Source: Terasakiella sp. SH-1
GTDB lineage: Bacteria; Pseudomonadota; Alphaproteobacteria; Rhodospirillales; Terasakiellaceae
Direction of reading: 5' to 3'
DNA length: 64,000 nt
Assembly: GCF_004564135.1 (NCBI RefSeq)
Contig: NZ_CP038255.1
Coordinates: forward strand, 1,706,501 to 1,770,500
Part shown: positions 7,327-16,789 of the stretch, one piece after another
Layout: the number at the start of each line of letters is the position of its first letter
How positions within the stretch are numbered: position 1 is the stretch's first letter
Notes under the pieces: generated by a model
Seen by the model: the letters and a program-made list of their open reading frames with translations, nothing else
Told to the model about the DNA's origin: nothing
Databases searched by the model: none
Position numbers and translations under genes: made by a program

Positions 7327-10200
7327 ATGAATCCCTATAATGTGCTTTTGGTTGATAAATCAGAGCCAAGCGACATTGTAATCTGCTTACAAGAGGTTGG
7401 AATTTCAAACTTCCAGATCCTGTCTGATCTTGAGTCCTCTTTAGGGATAGAAGAACCTGACCTTGTCATTTACGATCTTAAAGGGGCTGCGTCCCCCATC
7501 CATGCTGTTTCCACCTTATCTTCCGCCCCGGCAGTAATTGCTGTGGGCGATGCGGACCAGCCCGAAAAAGCCTTTGACTTACTGGATCAAGGCGCTGATG
7601 AAGTTCTCATTCGCCCCTTTGATCCATTGGAAGCCAAACTTCGAATTTCACGCCTGTTAAAAGAACGCAGCAGAAAACAGCGCAAGCAAATCCAGCAACC
7701 AGCCTCAATCGACAATCAATTGCGCTATGAAAAGCTGCTTGATCTGTCCATGGACATTATTCTGACCGTGCAAAATGGTGTTATTACCTTTGCAAACAAA
7801 ACGGCTGAGGCCATGCTGCATTATGGGGACGAATGCCTCACTGGCGTTCACCTATCCAGTATTGCGCAAAACGACTGGGCGGCTGAAATTGAAGAAATCC
7901 TGCCTGAACTGGCTGAAACAGGAAGCCGCCTGCCCATGCAGCTTATTGGCCGGGATCAAACCTCAATCCATGCTTTGATCGGTGCGGTTGCCCTGGAAGA
8001 AGAAGGGCCAAACACCTATATGGTTGAGGCCGTTGACCGTTCTGAACATAAGCAGGCCCTTGAAAACCTGTTACAACGCGAAAGACGTTATCGCAGTCTT
8101 GTTGAACTGTCTTCCAACCTTGTTTTTGTCGTCAGTGGTGGCGTGATCAGTTTTACCAATCCAACATGTGAACGCGCACTCAATAAACATGGGAAACCGG
8201 ATGGCCTTATTGGTCGCCCGCTGGCCAGTATCGTGGATATTGATTACGTCCCCATGTTGGAAGGGTTGGAAGAACTCGCCGATTTAAAAGAACGCCTGCC
8301 TCTAAAATTTCGCTCCCTTGACGGGCAATTCATCGACGTTGTGATGGGTGTAGCCCATATGGATGGCGAACAAGGTAACAGCTTCCTTGTGGAAGCCGTT
8401 GATATCAGTGAACAGAAAAAATCAGCCCAAGCCCTGCTGGAGCGCGAAGAACGCCTGAGTGGCATTGTAGACAATGCCCCGGATGCCATCATCACGATGG
8501 ATGAAAATGGCAAAATCGAATCCTTTAATAATTCTGCGGAAAAGATTTTTGCCTTAAAACGCGGGGAAGCCATCGGCAAAAGCCTGTTTGATTTCGTTGA
8601 ATTCCCCGCAGGGGAAAGGATGCAGAACAAGGGGGAAAAGCTTCAGGAATGTTCTGCCAAAGAAGCCGTTGGGATTCGTGCGGATCACAGTAAAATCGAC
8701 ATTGACCTGTCGATCAAATCCATGGTGTTCAGTGACCAAAAACGCACGATTGCGATTATTCGCGATGTCACCGTTCAAAAACGTGACCATGAAGAACTCG
8801 CCTTTTTGGCAACCCACGACCCGCTGACAAAGCTGCCCAACAGCCATTTCATGCTCAACGCAATTGAGCGTATCACAAAAGTCACCGAAGAAAATACCGA
8901 CGAAATACATGACTGTAGCGTCCTGTTCATCACTTTGGAGCGTCTAAACAGGGTCAACGATCTGTTCGGCCATCAAATGGTTGATCGCGTCTTGGTGGCT
9001 GTGGCCCAAAAGCTAAATGACACAATCGGTTCGGCCAATGTGATTGGGCGTTGGGGCGGCGGTAAGTTTATTGCCATTACATCAGGTTTCAGCCGTGATG
9101 AGATCATTCAGGATATCTGCCAGAAAACCCATGACGCCCTGCATGAACCCTTTGTCATTGATGATAATGAAATCGTCATTGGCTGCACTATTGGGATCAG
9201 CTGTTACCCAGAAGACTGCGAAAACCCGACCTCACTGGTAAAAAATGCAGGCATGGCGGCCTTTGCCGCACGTCAAAATGAAAAAATGCCGTACATGTTC
9301 TATACCAAGGAAATGGAGGCCGAAGCCGAAGAACGTGACATGCTGGAACGCGAACTTCGCCTTGCCCTGGAACAGGACCAGCTGCAAGTTTATTACCAAC
9401 CCAAAATTGACCTATCCACCGGCCATATTAAAGGCATGGAAGCTTTGGTCCGCTGGATTCATCCTGACCTTGGTTTTATCTCCCCTGTTAAATTTATTCC
9501 GATTGCCGAAGAAACAGGGCAAATTGTTAATATCGGTGAATGGATTTTAAGAAGGGCCTGTGAGGATACTAAATTCTGGACCATGAATGGCACGCCACAC
9601 CTTAAAGTCGCAGTAAACCTGTCGGGTCGTCAATTTGATGATGAGAACCTTCTCAGCAGTGTCAAAGATATCTTGCTGGAAACAGCCCTGCCCCCACAAA
9701 ACCTTGAGCTGGAAGTCACCGAAAGTTCGTTGATGCGTGATGTGGACCAAGGCATGAAGACCTTAAAAGAATTACGCGAACTTGGCATTACAACAGCAAT
9801 TGATGATTTTGGCACAGGCTATTCTTCCTTAAGCTACCTGCGTCGTATTCCACTGGATACCTTAAAAATCGACCAATCGTTTGTGCGCAACCTGCATATT
9901 GACCCAGATGATGCCGCCATTGCCCGTACCATTATGGACATGGCCGAGAACCTTGGCCTGAACGTTGTTGCAGAAGGGATCGAAATTCAGGAACATGAAG
10001 AATTCCTGCAAACAATCCACTGTCATATTGGTCAGGGCTATTATTATTCCAAGCCAGTTCCCGCAGAAGAATTTGGGCAGCTTTTGGCGAAATTTGCCCC
10101 AATGGAAGGGTCTGTCTACAACCGCCGCTCAGGCAAGGACAGACGTAAAAGCCCCACAGGAAAAGACCGCCGCAAAGGCCCGGATCGAAGAGTGGACTAA
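7327..10200 (+). CDS. REC-like/PAS/degenerate-GGDEF/EAL c-di-GMP phosphodiesterase
   Basis: A 957-residue cytoplasmic signalling protein. Order: receiver-like domain (1-118, with DLVIYDLKG at the phosphorylation site but R replacing the conserved lysine), three PAS domains (about 135-240, 255-360 and 375-485), GGDEF (490-650), EAL (670-915) and a basic tail rich in KDRRK. The GGDEF signature reads RWGGGKF, so diguanylate cyclase activity is probably lost. The EAL domain keeps EALVRW, NLSGRQF, EVTESSL, DDFGTGYSSL, LKIDQSFV and the later VVAEGIE, so it should hydrolyse c-di-GMP. No membrane segment is visible. The GGDEF remnant may bind GTP as an activator, as known for similar proteins. Confidence 0.93.
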   Translation: MNPYNVLLVDKSEPSDIVICLQEVGISNFQILSDLESSLGIEEPDLVIYDLKGAASPIHAVSTLSSAPAVIAVGDADQPEKAFDLLDQGADEVLIRPFDPLEAKLRISRLLKERSRKQRKQIQQPASIDNQLRYEKLLDLSMDIILTVQNGVITFANKTAEAMLHYGDECLTGVHLSSIAQNDWAAEIEEILPELAETGSRLPMQLIGRDQTSIHALIGAVALEEEGPNTYMVEAVDRSEHKQALENLLQRERRYRSLVELSSNLVFVVSGGVISFTNPTCERALNKHGKPDGLIGRPLASIVDIDYVPMLEGLEELADLKERLPLKFRSLDGQFIDVVMGVAHMDGEQGNSFLVEAVDISEQKKSAQALLEREERLSGIVDNAPDAIITMDENGKIESFNNSAEKIFALKRGEAIGKSLFDFVEFPAGERMQNKGEKLQECSAKEAVGIRADHSKIDIDLSIKSMVFSDQKRTIAIIRDVTVQKRDHEELAFLATHDPLTKLPNSHFMLNAIERITKVTEENTDEIHDCSVLFITLERLNRVNDLFGHQMVDRVLVAVAQKLNDTIGSANVIGRWGGGKFIAITSGFSRDEIIQDICQKTHDALHEPFVIDDNEIVIGCTIGISCYPEDCENPTSLVKNAGMAAFAARQNEKMPYMFYTKEMEAEAEERDMLERELRLALEQDQLQVYYQPKIDLSTGHIKGMEALVRWIHPDLGFISPVKFIPIAEETGQIVNIGEWILRRACEDTKFWTMNGTPHLKVAVNLSGRQFDDENLLSSVKDILLETALPPQNLELEVTESSLMRDVDQGMKTLKELRELGITTAIDDFGTGYSSLSYLRRIPLDTLKIDQSFVRNLHIDPDDAAIARTIMDMAENLGLNVVAEGIEIQEHEEFLQTIHCHIGQGYYYSKPVPAEEFGQLLAKFAPMEGSVYNRRSGKDRRKSPTGKDRRKGPDRRVD

Positions 10201-10604
10201 CCTTTGAGCCAAACAGAGTTCAAATCACAACAGGCACATGATTTTTGCCCTGCCAGAAATGTTTCAAAATACCATTGCTTGACACTTGTCTCCAGCGCCG
10301 TTGTACTTGGTTCGTAACTTACAAGATATTCCAGGACTTCAATTGCCCCATTGGCCGTATCGACAGCCTTCATGCATTTGGCACGATAGTTTAGCTCTTT
10401 GGCAATGACGCACTTTTGATTCTCAAGATAAGAACGGGCCTGATCGACAATCGTTTTCAAATATTTGCGTTTTTGATGTTGGGAAAAGTCTGGGCTCTCT
10501 TCAGTATAAGATGCAAAAAGCTCTTGTAACTCATAAGCTTGCGCATAATAGTCCGATACAAAAGTGCACCCGACCTGCTTTTCGTCTTCAATAACATCCA
10601 ACAT
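10197..10604 (-). CDS. Protein of unknown function (135 aa)
   Basis: Not recognised. It is a mainly helical, soluble 135-residue protein without signal peptide. It carries a short cysteine cluster SCACCDL near the C-terminus (about residues 124-130) and two further cysteines upstream, which could bind a metal. It converges on the EAL gene and their stop codons overlap (10197-10200). The region 10605-10726 upstream is AT-rich and presumably holds its promoter. Confidence 0.65.
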   Translation of the reverse strand: MLDVIEDEKQVGCTFVSDYYAQAYELQELFASYTEESPDFSQHQKRKYLKTIVDQARSYLENQKCVIAKELNYRAKCMKAVDTANGAIEVLEYLVSYEPSTTALETSVKQWYFETFLAGQKSCACCDLNSVWLKG

Positions 10605-10726
10605 GGAAACAGCTCTACCCCTACCTAAAACGCAAGCGGGAATCTACCATTCTCTAGACTATTTAGATATTATACCCACGCATACTGTATAAATACGTAC
10701 CAAATACTTCTTTTGAGGTATCACAA

Positions 10727-12274
10727 TCAATCGAAAGACGTTTTAGTTGTTGCCATATAGATTTCTTCGTTGGTTTGTTGATCCAGTCCCCGCAGTACAA
10801 TTTCATAGCCCCACAAGACTTTTAGGTGTTTCATGACCTCATCACGCTGGGCTTCATAAAGGGTCACGCCATTTTTTACCCGATGGCGTAAATAAAGGGT
10901 CCGGTTTCCCTTCATATTCACATCCATGACCTGAATGTCCGGTTCTTGCAGGGACAAGTTATAGCTTTCAGCCAGTGCATTGCGCACATCACGATATCCC
11001 GCATTATTATGAATGGCCGCAATTTCCAGATTGGATTTATTGGCATCATCATGAATGGCAAAGAAACGCATTTTACGCATCAGATGCGGGCTGAGATATT
11101 GTAGAATAAAGGACTCATCACGATAATTGGCCCAGGCATCCAAAAGGGTGGCCCGCCAGTCCCCATTCCCCGCAATATCCGGAAACCATTCACGGTCCTC
11201 ATCAGTCGGGTCCATGCACATGCGCTTGATATCCGTCATCATATTAAATCCCAGCGCATAAGGGTTGATGCCATTATAGCGCTGATCATCAAATTCCGGC
11301 TGGAAGACAACGCTGGTATGACTGTGCAACATTTCCAGCATCGCCCCTTCGGTAATAAGCCCTTTATCATATAAACGGTTCATGATGGTGTAATGCACAA
11401 AGGTTGCACAGCCCTCGTTCATCACTTTGGTTTGTTTTTGCGGATAGAAATACTGGGCAATATTGCGCACAATACGCAAGATTTCACGCTCCCACGTCGC
11501 TAAAATCGGGCTATTTTTTTCCAAGAAATACAGTAAATTTTCTTCGGGCAGCTTAAACATCTCGCGACGTTTTTTGCGTTCAACCTCACTTGGGTCCGGT
11601 TCTTCCTTTTCCTCTTCATTTACCGGAACGGTACGCCATAGGTCATTATATGTCCGTTCTTCATATTCTTCGCGTTCCTTCACCTTTTTATGCAGTGCTT
11701 CCTTTGACAACTTTGGGGGCCTGCGATAGCGAAACACCCCTTGGTCCATCAAGGCATGGGCTGCATCCAGAATGTCTTCCACCCGCTCGCGGCCATGACG
11801 TTCTTCACATTTGGAAATATAATCACGGGCAAAAGAAAGATATTCCAGAATGCCTTCCGCATCGGTCCATTGCTGAAACAGGTAATTATTTTTGAAGAAA
11901 TGATTATGTCCAAAAGCGGCATGCGCCATCACCAAGGTCTGCATCGCCATGGAACTGTCTTCCATATTATAGCTGATGCAGGGACTGGAATTGATCACAA
12001 TCTCATAAGCCAGCCCTGCATAGCCACGCCGATAACTATGTTCATCACGTACAAAACGTTTGCCAAAAGACCAATGTTTGTACATCAACGGTAAACCGAT
12101 AGAAGAATAACAATCCAGCATCTGTTCAGAAGAAATAATCTCAATCTGATTGGGATAAGTATCCAGCCCCAGATCATTATGGGCGATATCTTCAATCGCA
12201 TCATAGACCGTGGACATCAGATCAAAGGTCCATTCCGACCGGGTAAAGAGGGGTTGAGTATCTTGTTTTGTCAT
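10727..12274 (-). CDS. spoVR: SpoVR family protein (YcgB-like)
   Basis: A 515-residue protein of the SpoVR/YcgB family. In Bacillus SpoVR affects spore cortex; in non-sporing proteobacteria the family member YcgB sits with YeaG (PrkA) and YeaH and responds to nitrogen starvation and stationary phase. The sequence is full length with the usual N-terminal WTFDLMSTVYDAIEDIAH and a highly conserved central region. No catalytic motif is known. Its start ATG shares one base with the stop of yeaH (TAATG), so translation is coupled. Its molecular role is unknown. Confidence 0.93.
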   Translation of the reverse strand: MTKQDTQPLFTRSEWTFDLMSTVYDAIEDIAHNDLGLDTYPNQIEIISSEQMLDCYSSIGLPLMYKHWSFGKRFVRDEHSYRRGYAGLAYEIVINSSPCISYNMEDSSMAMQTLVMAHAAFGHNHFFKNNYLFQQWTDAEGILEYLSFARDYISKCEERHGRERVEDILDAAHALMDQGVFRYRRPPKLSKEALHKKVKEREEYEERTYNDLWRTVPVNEEEKEEPDPSEVERKKRREMFKLPEENLLYFLEKNSPILATWEREILRIVRNIAQYFYPQKQTKVMNEGCATFVHYTIMNRLYDKGLITEGAMLEMLHSHTSVVFQPEFDDQRYNGINPYALGFNMMTDIKRMCMDPTDEDREWFPDIAGNGDWRATLLDAWANYRDESFILQYLSPHLMRKMRFFAIHDDANKSNLEIAAIHNNAGYRDVRNALAESYNLSLQEPDIQVMDVNMKGNRTLYLRHRVKNGVTLYEAQRDEVMKHLKVLWGYEIVLRGLDQQTNEEIYMATTKTSFD

Positions 12275-13599
12275 TATGATGCCCCTTTCAGGTCTTTTGC
12301 AAACAGCTCCCTAAAGACCCCATAAATATCACCAGCCTGTGCAATTTTGCCCATTTTGAAAAGCGGCCAGCCCTCGCGGACCTGACGATAGGCTTTCCAA
12401 AGTGAAGAGCCCCCTTCCCCATTGCGCACAATCTCCATTTCATTTTCATCAACAACTTCGATGTAGGTATAATATTGAACAAAGGGCAAAATATCGTTGT
12501 TCAACAAACTGATACAATTGCCACTATCCCCACTGGTATTATCCCCATCTGAGACTTGCGCCCCATAGATATTCCAGATATCGGTCGGGTAACGTTCACG
12601 CTGTACCTTTTTCATTTCATCCAAGGCTCGACTGACCACGGTGCCCCCGCTTTCACGGCCATAAAAGAATGTCTCTTCATCAACTTCTGAAGCCACATGG
12701 GTATGGCGAATAAAGACAATCTCGGTATATTCATAGCGGCGGTCCAAAAACAGATGAAGCAACAGAAAGAAACGCTTTGCCAAATCCTTTTCCCGTTCCC
12801 CCATCGAACCTGAGACATCCATCAGGCAAAACATCACAGCCTTGGAATTGGGTTGTGGCACTTTTTCAAAGGCATGATAGCGCACATCAATGGGATCAAT
12901 GAAACCAACAACAGCGCGTTTGCGTAACATCTTCTCATGGAGGGCTCTTAGCTCTTCCAATCGGGCCTTTTGCTTTGCCCCTAAACGACTTTTGGCTTCC
13001 AGTTCCTTAATCTCTTCTTCAACCTGATCAAGCTCTTCCTTTTTGGGGCGTTTCAAGGCTGTACGCCGTCCCAAGGATTGGCGCATGGTACGTACCAAAG
13101 AGATATTGGAGGTCGTGCCCGAGGTCCGATAGCCCGCATGTTTGGTTTGAAAGTTTTTCACATCGGTCAAAGATTTTTTGACCATATCGGGCAATTCAAG
13201 GTCTTCAAAAAACAGGTCAAGAAATTCATCACGGGTAAGTGTGAAGGAAAAGTCATCTTGGCCTTCCCCATCTTCGGAAGCTTCCTTGCCTTGGCCCTTG
13301 CCACCGCCCCCTTCCGGGCGTGGGATGGTATCGCCGGGGATAAACTCCTTATTTCCGGGAAAAACACGATCCTTTTTACCTGTACGGCCATCATTGAAAA
13401 ACTTGGGTTCTTCGATCCCTTTGGTTGGGATCGTGATGGTTTCCCCCGTGGATAAATCCTTGATACTGCGATCTTTTAGGGAACGATCCACCACTTCCTT
13501 AATACGGTTGCGTGCGCGTTTAACAAACCTTTGCCTGTTGCCCAGGCTTTTGCCTTTTGGGTTTTCGCGGCGGTCTACGAAATATCGCATCTCGATCAC
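12274..13599 (-). CDS. yeaH: YeaH/YhbH family protein (DUF444)
   Basis: A 441-residue DUF444 protein. It has a basic N-terminus, a glycine-rich low-complexity stretch (PRPEGGGGKGQG) and a C-terminal von Willebrand A-like domain with a MIDAS motif DVSGSMGE (about residues 245-252). In E. coli YeaH works with the kinase YeaG in the starvation response. The reported start is a GTG at 13599 that overlaps the prkA stop by 4 nt (GTGA). An ATG nine bases further in (13590) encodes MRYFVDRR and is an equally good start. Confidence 0.93.
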   Translation of the reverse strand: MIEMRYFVDRRENPKGKSLGNRQRFVKRARNRIKEVVDRSLKDRSIKDLSTGETITIPTKGIEEPKFFNDGRTGKKDRVFPGNKEFIPGDTIPRPEGGGGKGQGKEASEDGEGQDDFSFTLTRDEFLDLFFEDLELPDMVKKSLTDVKNFQTKHAGYRTSGTTSNISLVRTMRQSLGRRTALKRPKKEELDQVEEEIKELEAKSRLGAKQKARLEELRALHEKMLRKRAVVGFIDPIDVRYHAFEKVPQPNSKAVMFCLMDVSGSMGEREKDLAKRFFLLLHLFLDRRYEYTEIVFIRHTHVASEVDEETFFYGRESGGTVVSRALDEMKKVQRERYPTDIWNIYGAQVSDGDNTSGDSGNCISLLNNDILPFVQYYTYIEVVDENEMEIVRNGEGGSSLWKAYRQVREGWPLFKMGKIAQAGDIYGVFRELFAKDLKGAS

Positions 13600-15530
13600 C
13601 CCGCTTTATTGACACGCATGTACCATTCAACCAGACGCCGGACCTGGCGTTCGGAATACCCGTGTTCTTTCATCCTTTCAACGAACTCCCCATGCTTGGC
13701 TTCTGTCTCGCCATCTTTCTTGGTGCCGAAACTGATGACAGGAAGCAAATCTTCCACCTGATTGAACATGTGTTTTTCAATCACATCACGCAGTTTCTCA
13801 TAGGAGGTCCAGACCGGGTTCTTGCCCTTGTTATTGGCCCGTGCACGAAGCACGAATTTCACCACCTCGTTGCGGAAATCTTTTGGATTGGCAATACCTG
13901 CGGGTTTTTCGATCTTGGACAATTCCGCATCCAGAATTTCACGTTCAAACATCTGCCCGGTATCCGGGTCTTTGAAATCCTGTTCTTCAATCCAGGCATC
14001 CGCATAAGCGATATAGCGATCAAACAGGTTCTGCCCATATTCGGAATAAGATTCCAGATAGGCCCGCTGAATTTCATTACCGATAAATTCTGCATATTTG
14101 GGTGCCAGATCGGATTTAATGAAATTGAGATATTCCTCTTCCTGCTCTTTGGGGAACTGCTCGCGCTTAATCGCCATTTCCAGCACATACATCAAATGCA
14201 CCGGATCAGCCGCAATTTCTTCGGTATCATAATTGAAGGTTTGGGACAGAACCTTAAAGGCAAAGCGAGTGGAAATCCCCGTCATCCCTTCGTCTACACC
14301 GGCCATATCGCGATATTCCTGTACAGAGCGCGCTTTCGGATCGGTATCTTTCAGGTTTTCCCCGTTATAGACCCGCATTTTGGAATAAAGGTTTGAGTTT
14401 TCGTGGGCCTTCAAACGGGTCAGGACTGAGAATTGCGCCATGAGCCGCAGGGTCTCCGGGGCACATGTTGCCTCACACAGTTTGGAATTATTCAGCAGCT
14501 TTTCATAAATCTTGGTTTCTTCAGAAACACGTAGGCAATACGGCACCTTGACGATACAGATACGATCAAGGAAGGCTTCGTTATTCTTATTATTCTTAAA
14601 CTGCTGCCACTCACTTTCATTTGAATGGGCCAGCACAATCCCTTGATAAGGGAAAGCCCCAAAACTTTCCGTGCCCAGATAGTTTTCTTCCTGCGTAGCC
14701 GTCAAGAGTGGATGAAGCACCTTGATCGGAGCCTTAAACATCTCCACAAATTCCATGATCCCTTGGGTGGTGCGGTTAAGGCCACCGCTAAAACTATAGG
14801 CATCCGGGTCATGCTGACTGAAATGTTCCAGTTGACGAATATCCACTTTCCCCACCAATGTGGAGATATCCTGATTATTTTCATCACCGGGTTCGACCTT
14901 GGCGACACAGCGTTGATGCAGTTTGGACGGCATCATGCGCACCACGGTAAATTTGGAAATATCCCCGTCAAATTCCTGCAAGCGCTTGGCTGCCCAGGGG
15001 GACATCAGACCGGATAATCGACGACGTGCGATACTATATTTATCTTCAAACAAATCGCCAAACTTCTGAGGGTTAAACAGACCAAGGGGAGACTCAAAAA
15101 CCGGGCTGACATGATTGCCCGCCTTGAGCACATAAATCGGGTCTTCTTCCATCAAAGCCTTGAGCCGTTCAGCAATAGAAGATTTCCCGCCACCAACGGG
15201 ACCAAGCAGATAAAGCACCTGTTTCTTTTCTTCCAACCCTTGGGCCGCATAATTGAAATAACCGGCAATGCGTTCAATGGTTTCCTCCATCCCATAAAAG
15301 TCTTTAAAGGACGGATAGACCTTAATGGTGCGATTTTGATAAATCCGGCTTAAGATCGGATCGCTATTGGTATCAATTAATTCTGGTGCCCCCATAGCAG
15401 CAACCATCCGTTCAGCCGCTGTCGCATACATCATGCGGTCTTCGCGACACCCCATGAGATATTCCTGAAGCGCCATTTCTTCCTGACGTTCCTTGGCATA
15501 TATTTCTGAATATAAATCGAAAACTTCCAT
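13596..15530 (-). CDS. prkA: PrkA/YeaG serine protein kinase
   Basis: A 644-residue cytoplasmic protein with an N-terminal AAA-type ATPase region and Walker A GPVGGGKSSIAERL (about residues 109-122), and a C-terminal PrkA domain. Length and organisation match YeaG of E. coli (644 residues). It is first in a three-gene operon prkA-yeaH-spoVR whose members overlap by a few bases, so they should be made in fixed ratio. In enteric bacteria the operon is controlled by nitrogen-starvation regulation and RpoS. The 194 bases between this gene and the divergent transporter (15531-15724) must hold its promoter; no convincing sigma-54 site was seen. Confidence 0.95.
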   Translation of the reverse strand: MEVFDLYSEIYAKERQEEMALQEYLMGCREDRMMYATAAERMVAAMGAPELIDTNSDPILSRIYQNRTIKVYPSFKDFYGMEETIERIAGYFNYAAQGLEEKKQVLYLLGPVGGGKSSIAERLKALMEEDPIYVLKAGNHVSPVFESPLGLFNPQKFGDLFEDKYSIARRRLSGLMSPWAAKRLQEFDGDISKFTVVRMMPSKLHQRCVAKVEPGDENNQDISTLVGKVDIRQLEHFSQHDPDAYSFSGGLNRTTQGIMEFVEMFKAPIKVLHPLLTATQEENYLGTESFGAFPYQGIVLAHSNESEWQQFKNNKNNEAFLDRICIVKVPYCLRVSEETKIYEKLLNNSKLCEATCAPETLRLMAQFSVLTRLKAHENSNLYSKMRVYNGENLKDTDPKARSVQEYRDMAGVDEGMTGISTRFAFKVLSQTFNYDTEEIAADPVHLMYVLEMAIKREQFPKEQEEEYLNFIKSDLAPKYAEFIGNEIQRAYLESYSEYGQNLFDRYIAYADAWIEEQDFKDPDTGQMFEREILDAELSKIEKPAGIANPKDFRNEVVKFVLRARANNKGKNPVWTSYEKLRDVIEKHMFNQVEDLLPVISFGTKKDGETEAKHGEFVERMKEHGYSERQVRRLVEWYMRVNKAG

Positions 15531-15724
15531 GACACGTTCCTCATAAATCCCGGTACGAACCGTTCTGATTTGAAAGGTACAGATGAACGTTTCGCACGTC
15601 TCGTTCCTGGTGATTATCCTACTAAACAGGTGGGAATTAAAAATGCTCTTTCAAGGAAGAAACCGCTGATTTTTATAATATTTTTTAATTGACAAGTGCA
15701 CATTCCCAGTTTCTAAATTCGGTT

Positions 15725-16585
15725 ATGAATGTACAACAATTCCTCCCCCTTGGTTTGGCCTTTATCATGTTTGCAGTGGGCAGTGGCCTGCGAGTTGAAA
15801 ACTTTCAACAGGTCTTACAGGCTCCCAAAGCTTTATTCATTGGTCTGGCAAACCAAATCATCCTCCTGCCTCTTATAGGTTTCGTTATTGCCAGCCTTTA
15901 CACCGGGCCTGTTGAATTTGCCTTGGGCCTCATGATTTTGGCGGCTTGCCCCGGTGGTATTACCTCAAACCTGCTTGCCGTTTTAGCCGGAGGAAATGGG
16001 GCTCTGTCTGTCAGCATGACGGCCATCACCAGCTTACTTTCCATTGTGACGGTCCCTGCTGTGCTTACGGTCTCACACTCTTTCCTGATGGGTGAACAGA
16101 CATCAATCGACATGCCCGTGGGCCGTATTATGGCAGGTATTTTCCTGATTACAGCCTTGCCCCTTTGTCTGGGCATGTTTTTTAACGCCAAAAAACCACA
16201 GACCTGTCAAAAATTCAGTAAAGCAATTCGTCATCTTGCAACACTCATTTTTGCCCTGATTGTTGCAGGCGCCTTTATCAGTAACCGGGAAAATATCAGC
16301 TCACATTTTCTGGATGTAGGGTTTGCTCTGGTTCTTTTGAACTGCATCACCATTGCCTTTGGCTTTCTGAGCGCACGATACCTTCAAATCAGTCAACCAG
16401 AACGCATTACCATTGCGTTGGAATGCGGACTCCAAAATGTCGCTTTGGCAATTTTTCTGGCCTTAAATGTTTTAAATCAACCTGACCTGATGGTTCCCGC
16501 AATCATTTATGCCTTGGTCATGAATGTCAGTGCTGTTGTAATTATATGGTTTGCTCGCAAGTTTAAAACCGTTCAAACTGCATAA
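15725..16585 (+). CDS. Bile acid:sodium symporter (BASS) family transporter
   Basis: A protein of about 286 residues with some nine to ten hydrophobic helices and the family-typical segments LACPGGITSNLLAVLAGGN (about residues 74-92) and ECGLQNVALAIFLAL. BASS proteins move organic anions (bile acids, pyruvate, pantothenate, keto acids) with sodium across the inner membrane; the substrate here is unknown. The frame can extend upstream to a TTG at 15689, but the ATG at 15725 begins the family-like N-terminus and is preferred, although neither has a clear ribosome site. Confidence 0.85.
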   Translation: MNVQQFLPLGLAFIMFAVGSGLRVENFQQVLQAPKALFIGLANQIILLPLIGFVIASLYTGPVEFALGLMILAACPGGITSNLLAVLAGGNGALSVSMTAITSLLSIVTVPAVLTVSHSFLMGEQTSIDMPVGRIMAGIFLITALPLCLGMFFNAKKPQTCQKFSKAIRHLATLIFALIVAGAFISNRENISSHFLDVGFALVLLNCITIAFGFLSARYLQISQPERITIALECGLQNVALAIFLALNVLNQPDLMVPAIIYALVMNVSAVVIIWFARKFKTVQTA

Positions 16586-16594
16586 AAGTTTTTT

Positions 16595-16632
16595 TGAGAA
16601 TTATTCGCAATAACCATTGACAATCACTCGCA
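16595..16632 (+). promoter_or_regulatory. Two Fur-box-like 7-1-7 elements over a promoter
   Basis: TGAGAAT-T-ATTCGCA (16595-16609) and TGACAAT-C-ACTCGCA (16618-16632) both resemble the Fur 7-1-7 inverted repeat (TGATAAT-N-ATTATCA). The second overlaps a perfect -35 hexamer TTGACA (16617-16622), followed 17 nt later by a weak -10 CATTGT (16640-16645). No iron gene follows on the plus strand. Assignment to Fur is by pattern only. Confidence 0.45.
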
Positions 16633-16651
16633 TTTGCAGCATTGTGCACTG

Positions 16652-16773
16652 CGTTACAGGGGAGTTGATCTCGCAAGTTAACCTCTTTTGTAGCTGTTGC
16701 TCTCTTTTTTAAGAGTAGCTATTCACTACCTTCCGCACGCAAAGGCCCCGTTACCCCGACGGGGTCTTTGCAC
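16652..16773 (+). ncRNA. Candidate small RNA, possibly iron-regulated
   Basis: This gene-free stretch lies downstream of the Fur-like promoter. It contains a hairpin formed by TAGCT ... CTCTT/AAGAG ... AGCTA (about 16690-16721) and ends in a GC-rich hairpin, CCCCGT (16745-16750) with ACGGGG (16758-16763), followed by TCTTTGCACTTT. A promoter, an internal hairpin and a terminator-like hairpin with no open frame suggest a small RNA of about 120 nt. The start site is inferred from the -10 position. The terminal hairpin may instead serve the minus-strand acyl-CoA dehydrogenase gene. Confidence 0.3.
16739..16773. terminator. GC-rich terminator hairpin between transporter and acyl-CoA dehydrogenase
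   Basis: GCAAGGCCCCGT (16739-16750) pairs with ACGGGGTCTTTGC (16758-16770) with one bulge, around a 7-nt loop. It lies 16 nt past the stop of the minus-strand acyl-CoA dehydrogenase gene. The U-tract is weak on both strands, so efficiency is uncertain. Confidence 0.55.
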
Positions 16774-16789
16774 TTTCTGGACCCTGAGT

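Noticed and set aside
13557-14396. 279-residue open frame opposite prkA
   Set aside because: Antisense shadow; rich in F, I, G and H with no motif, while prkA is fully conserved on the other strand.
10727-15530. spoVR presence as evidence for sporulation
   Set aside because: The prkA-yeaH-spoVR operon is widespread in non-sporing proteobacteria and no other sporulation gene is in the window.
16668-16720. 15-codon frame starting TTG in the candidate small RNA
   Set aside because: The ribosome-site-like GGGGAG is directly adjacent to the TTG with no spacing, and the peptide has no features.
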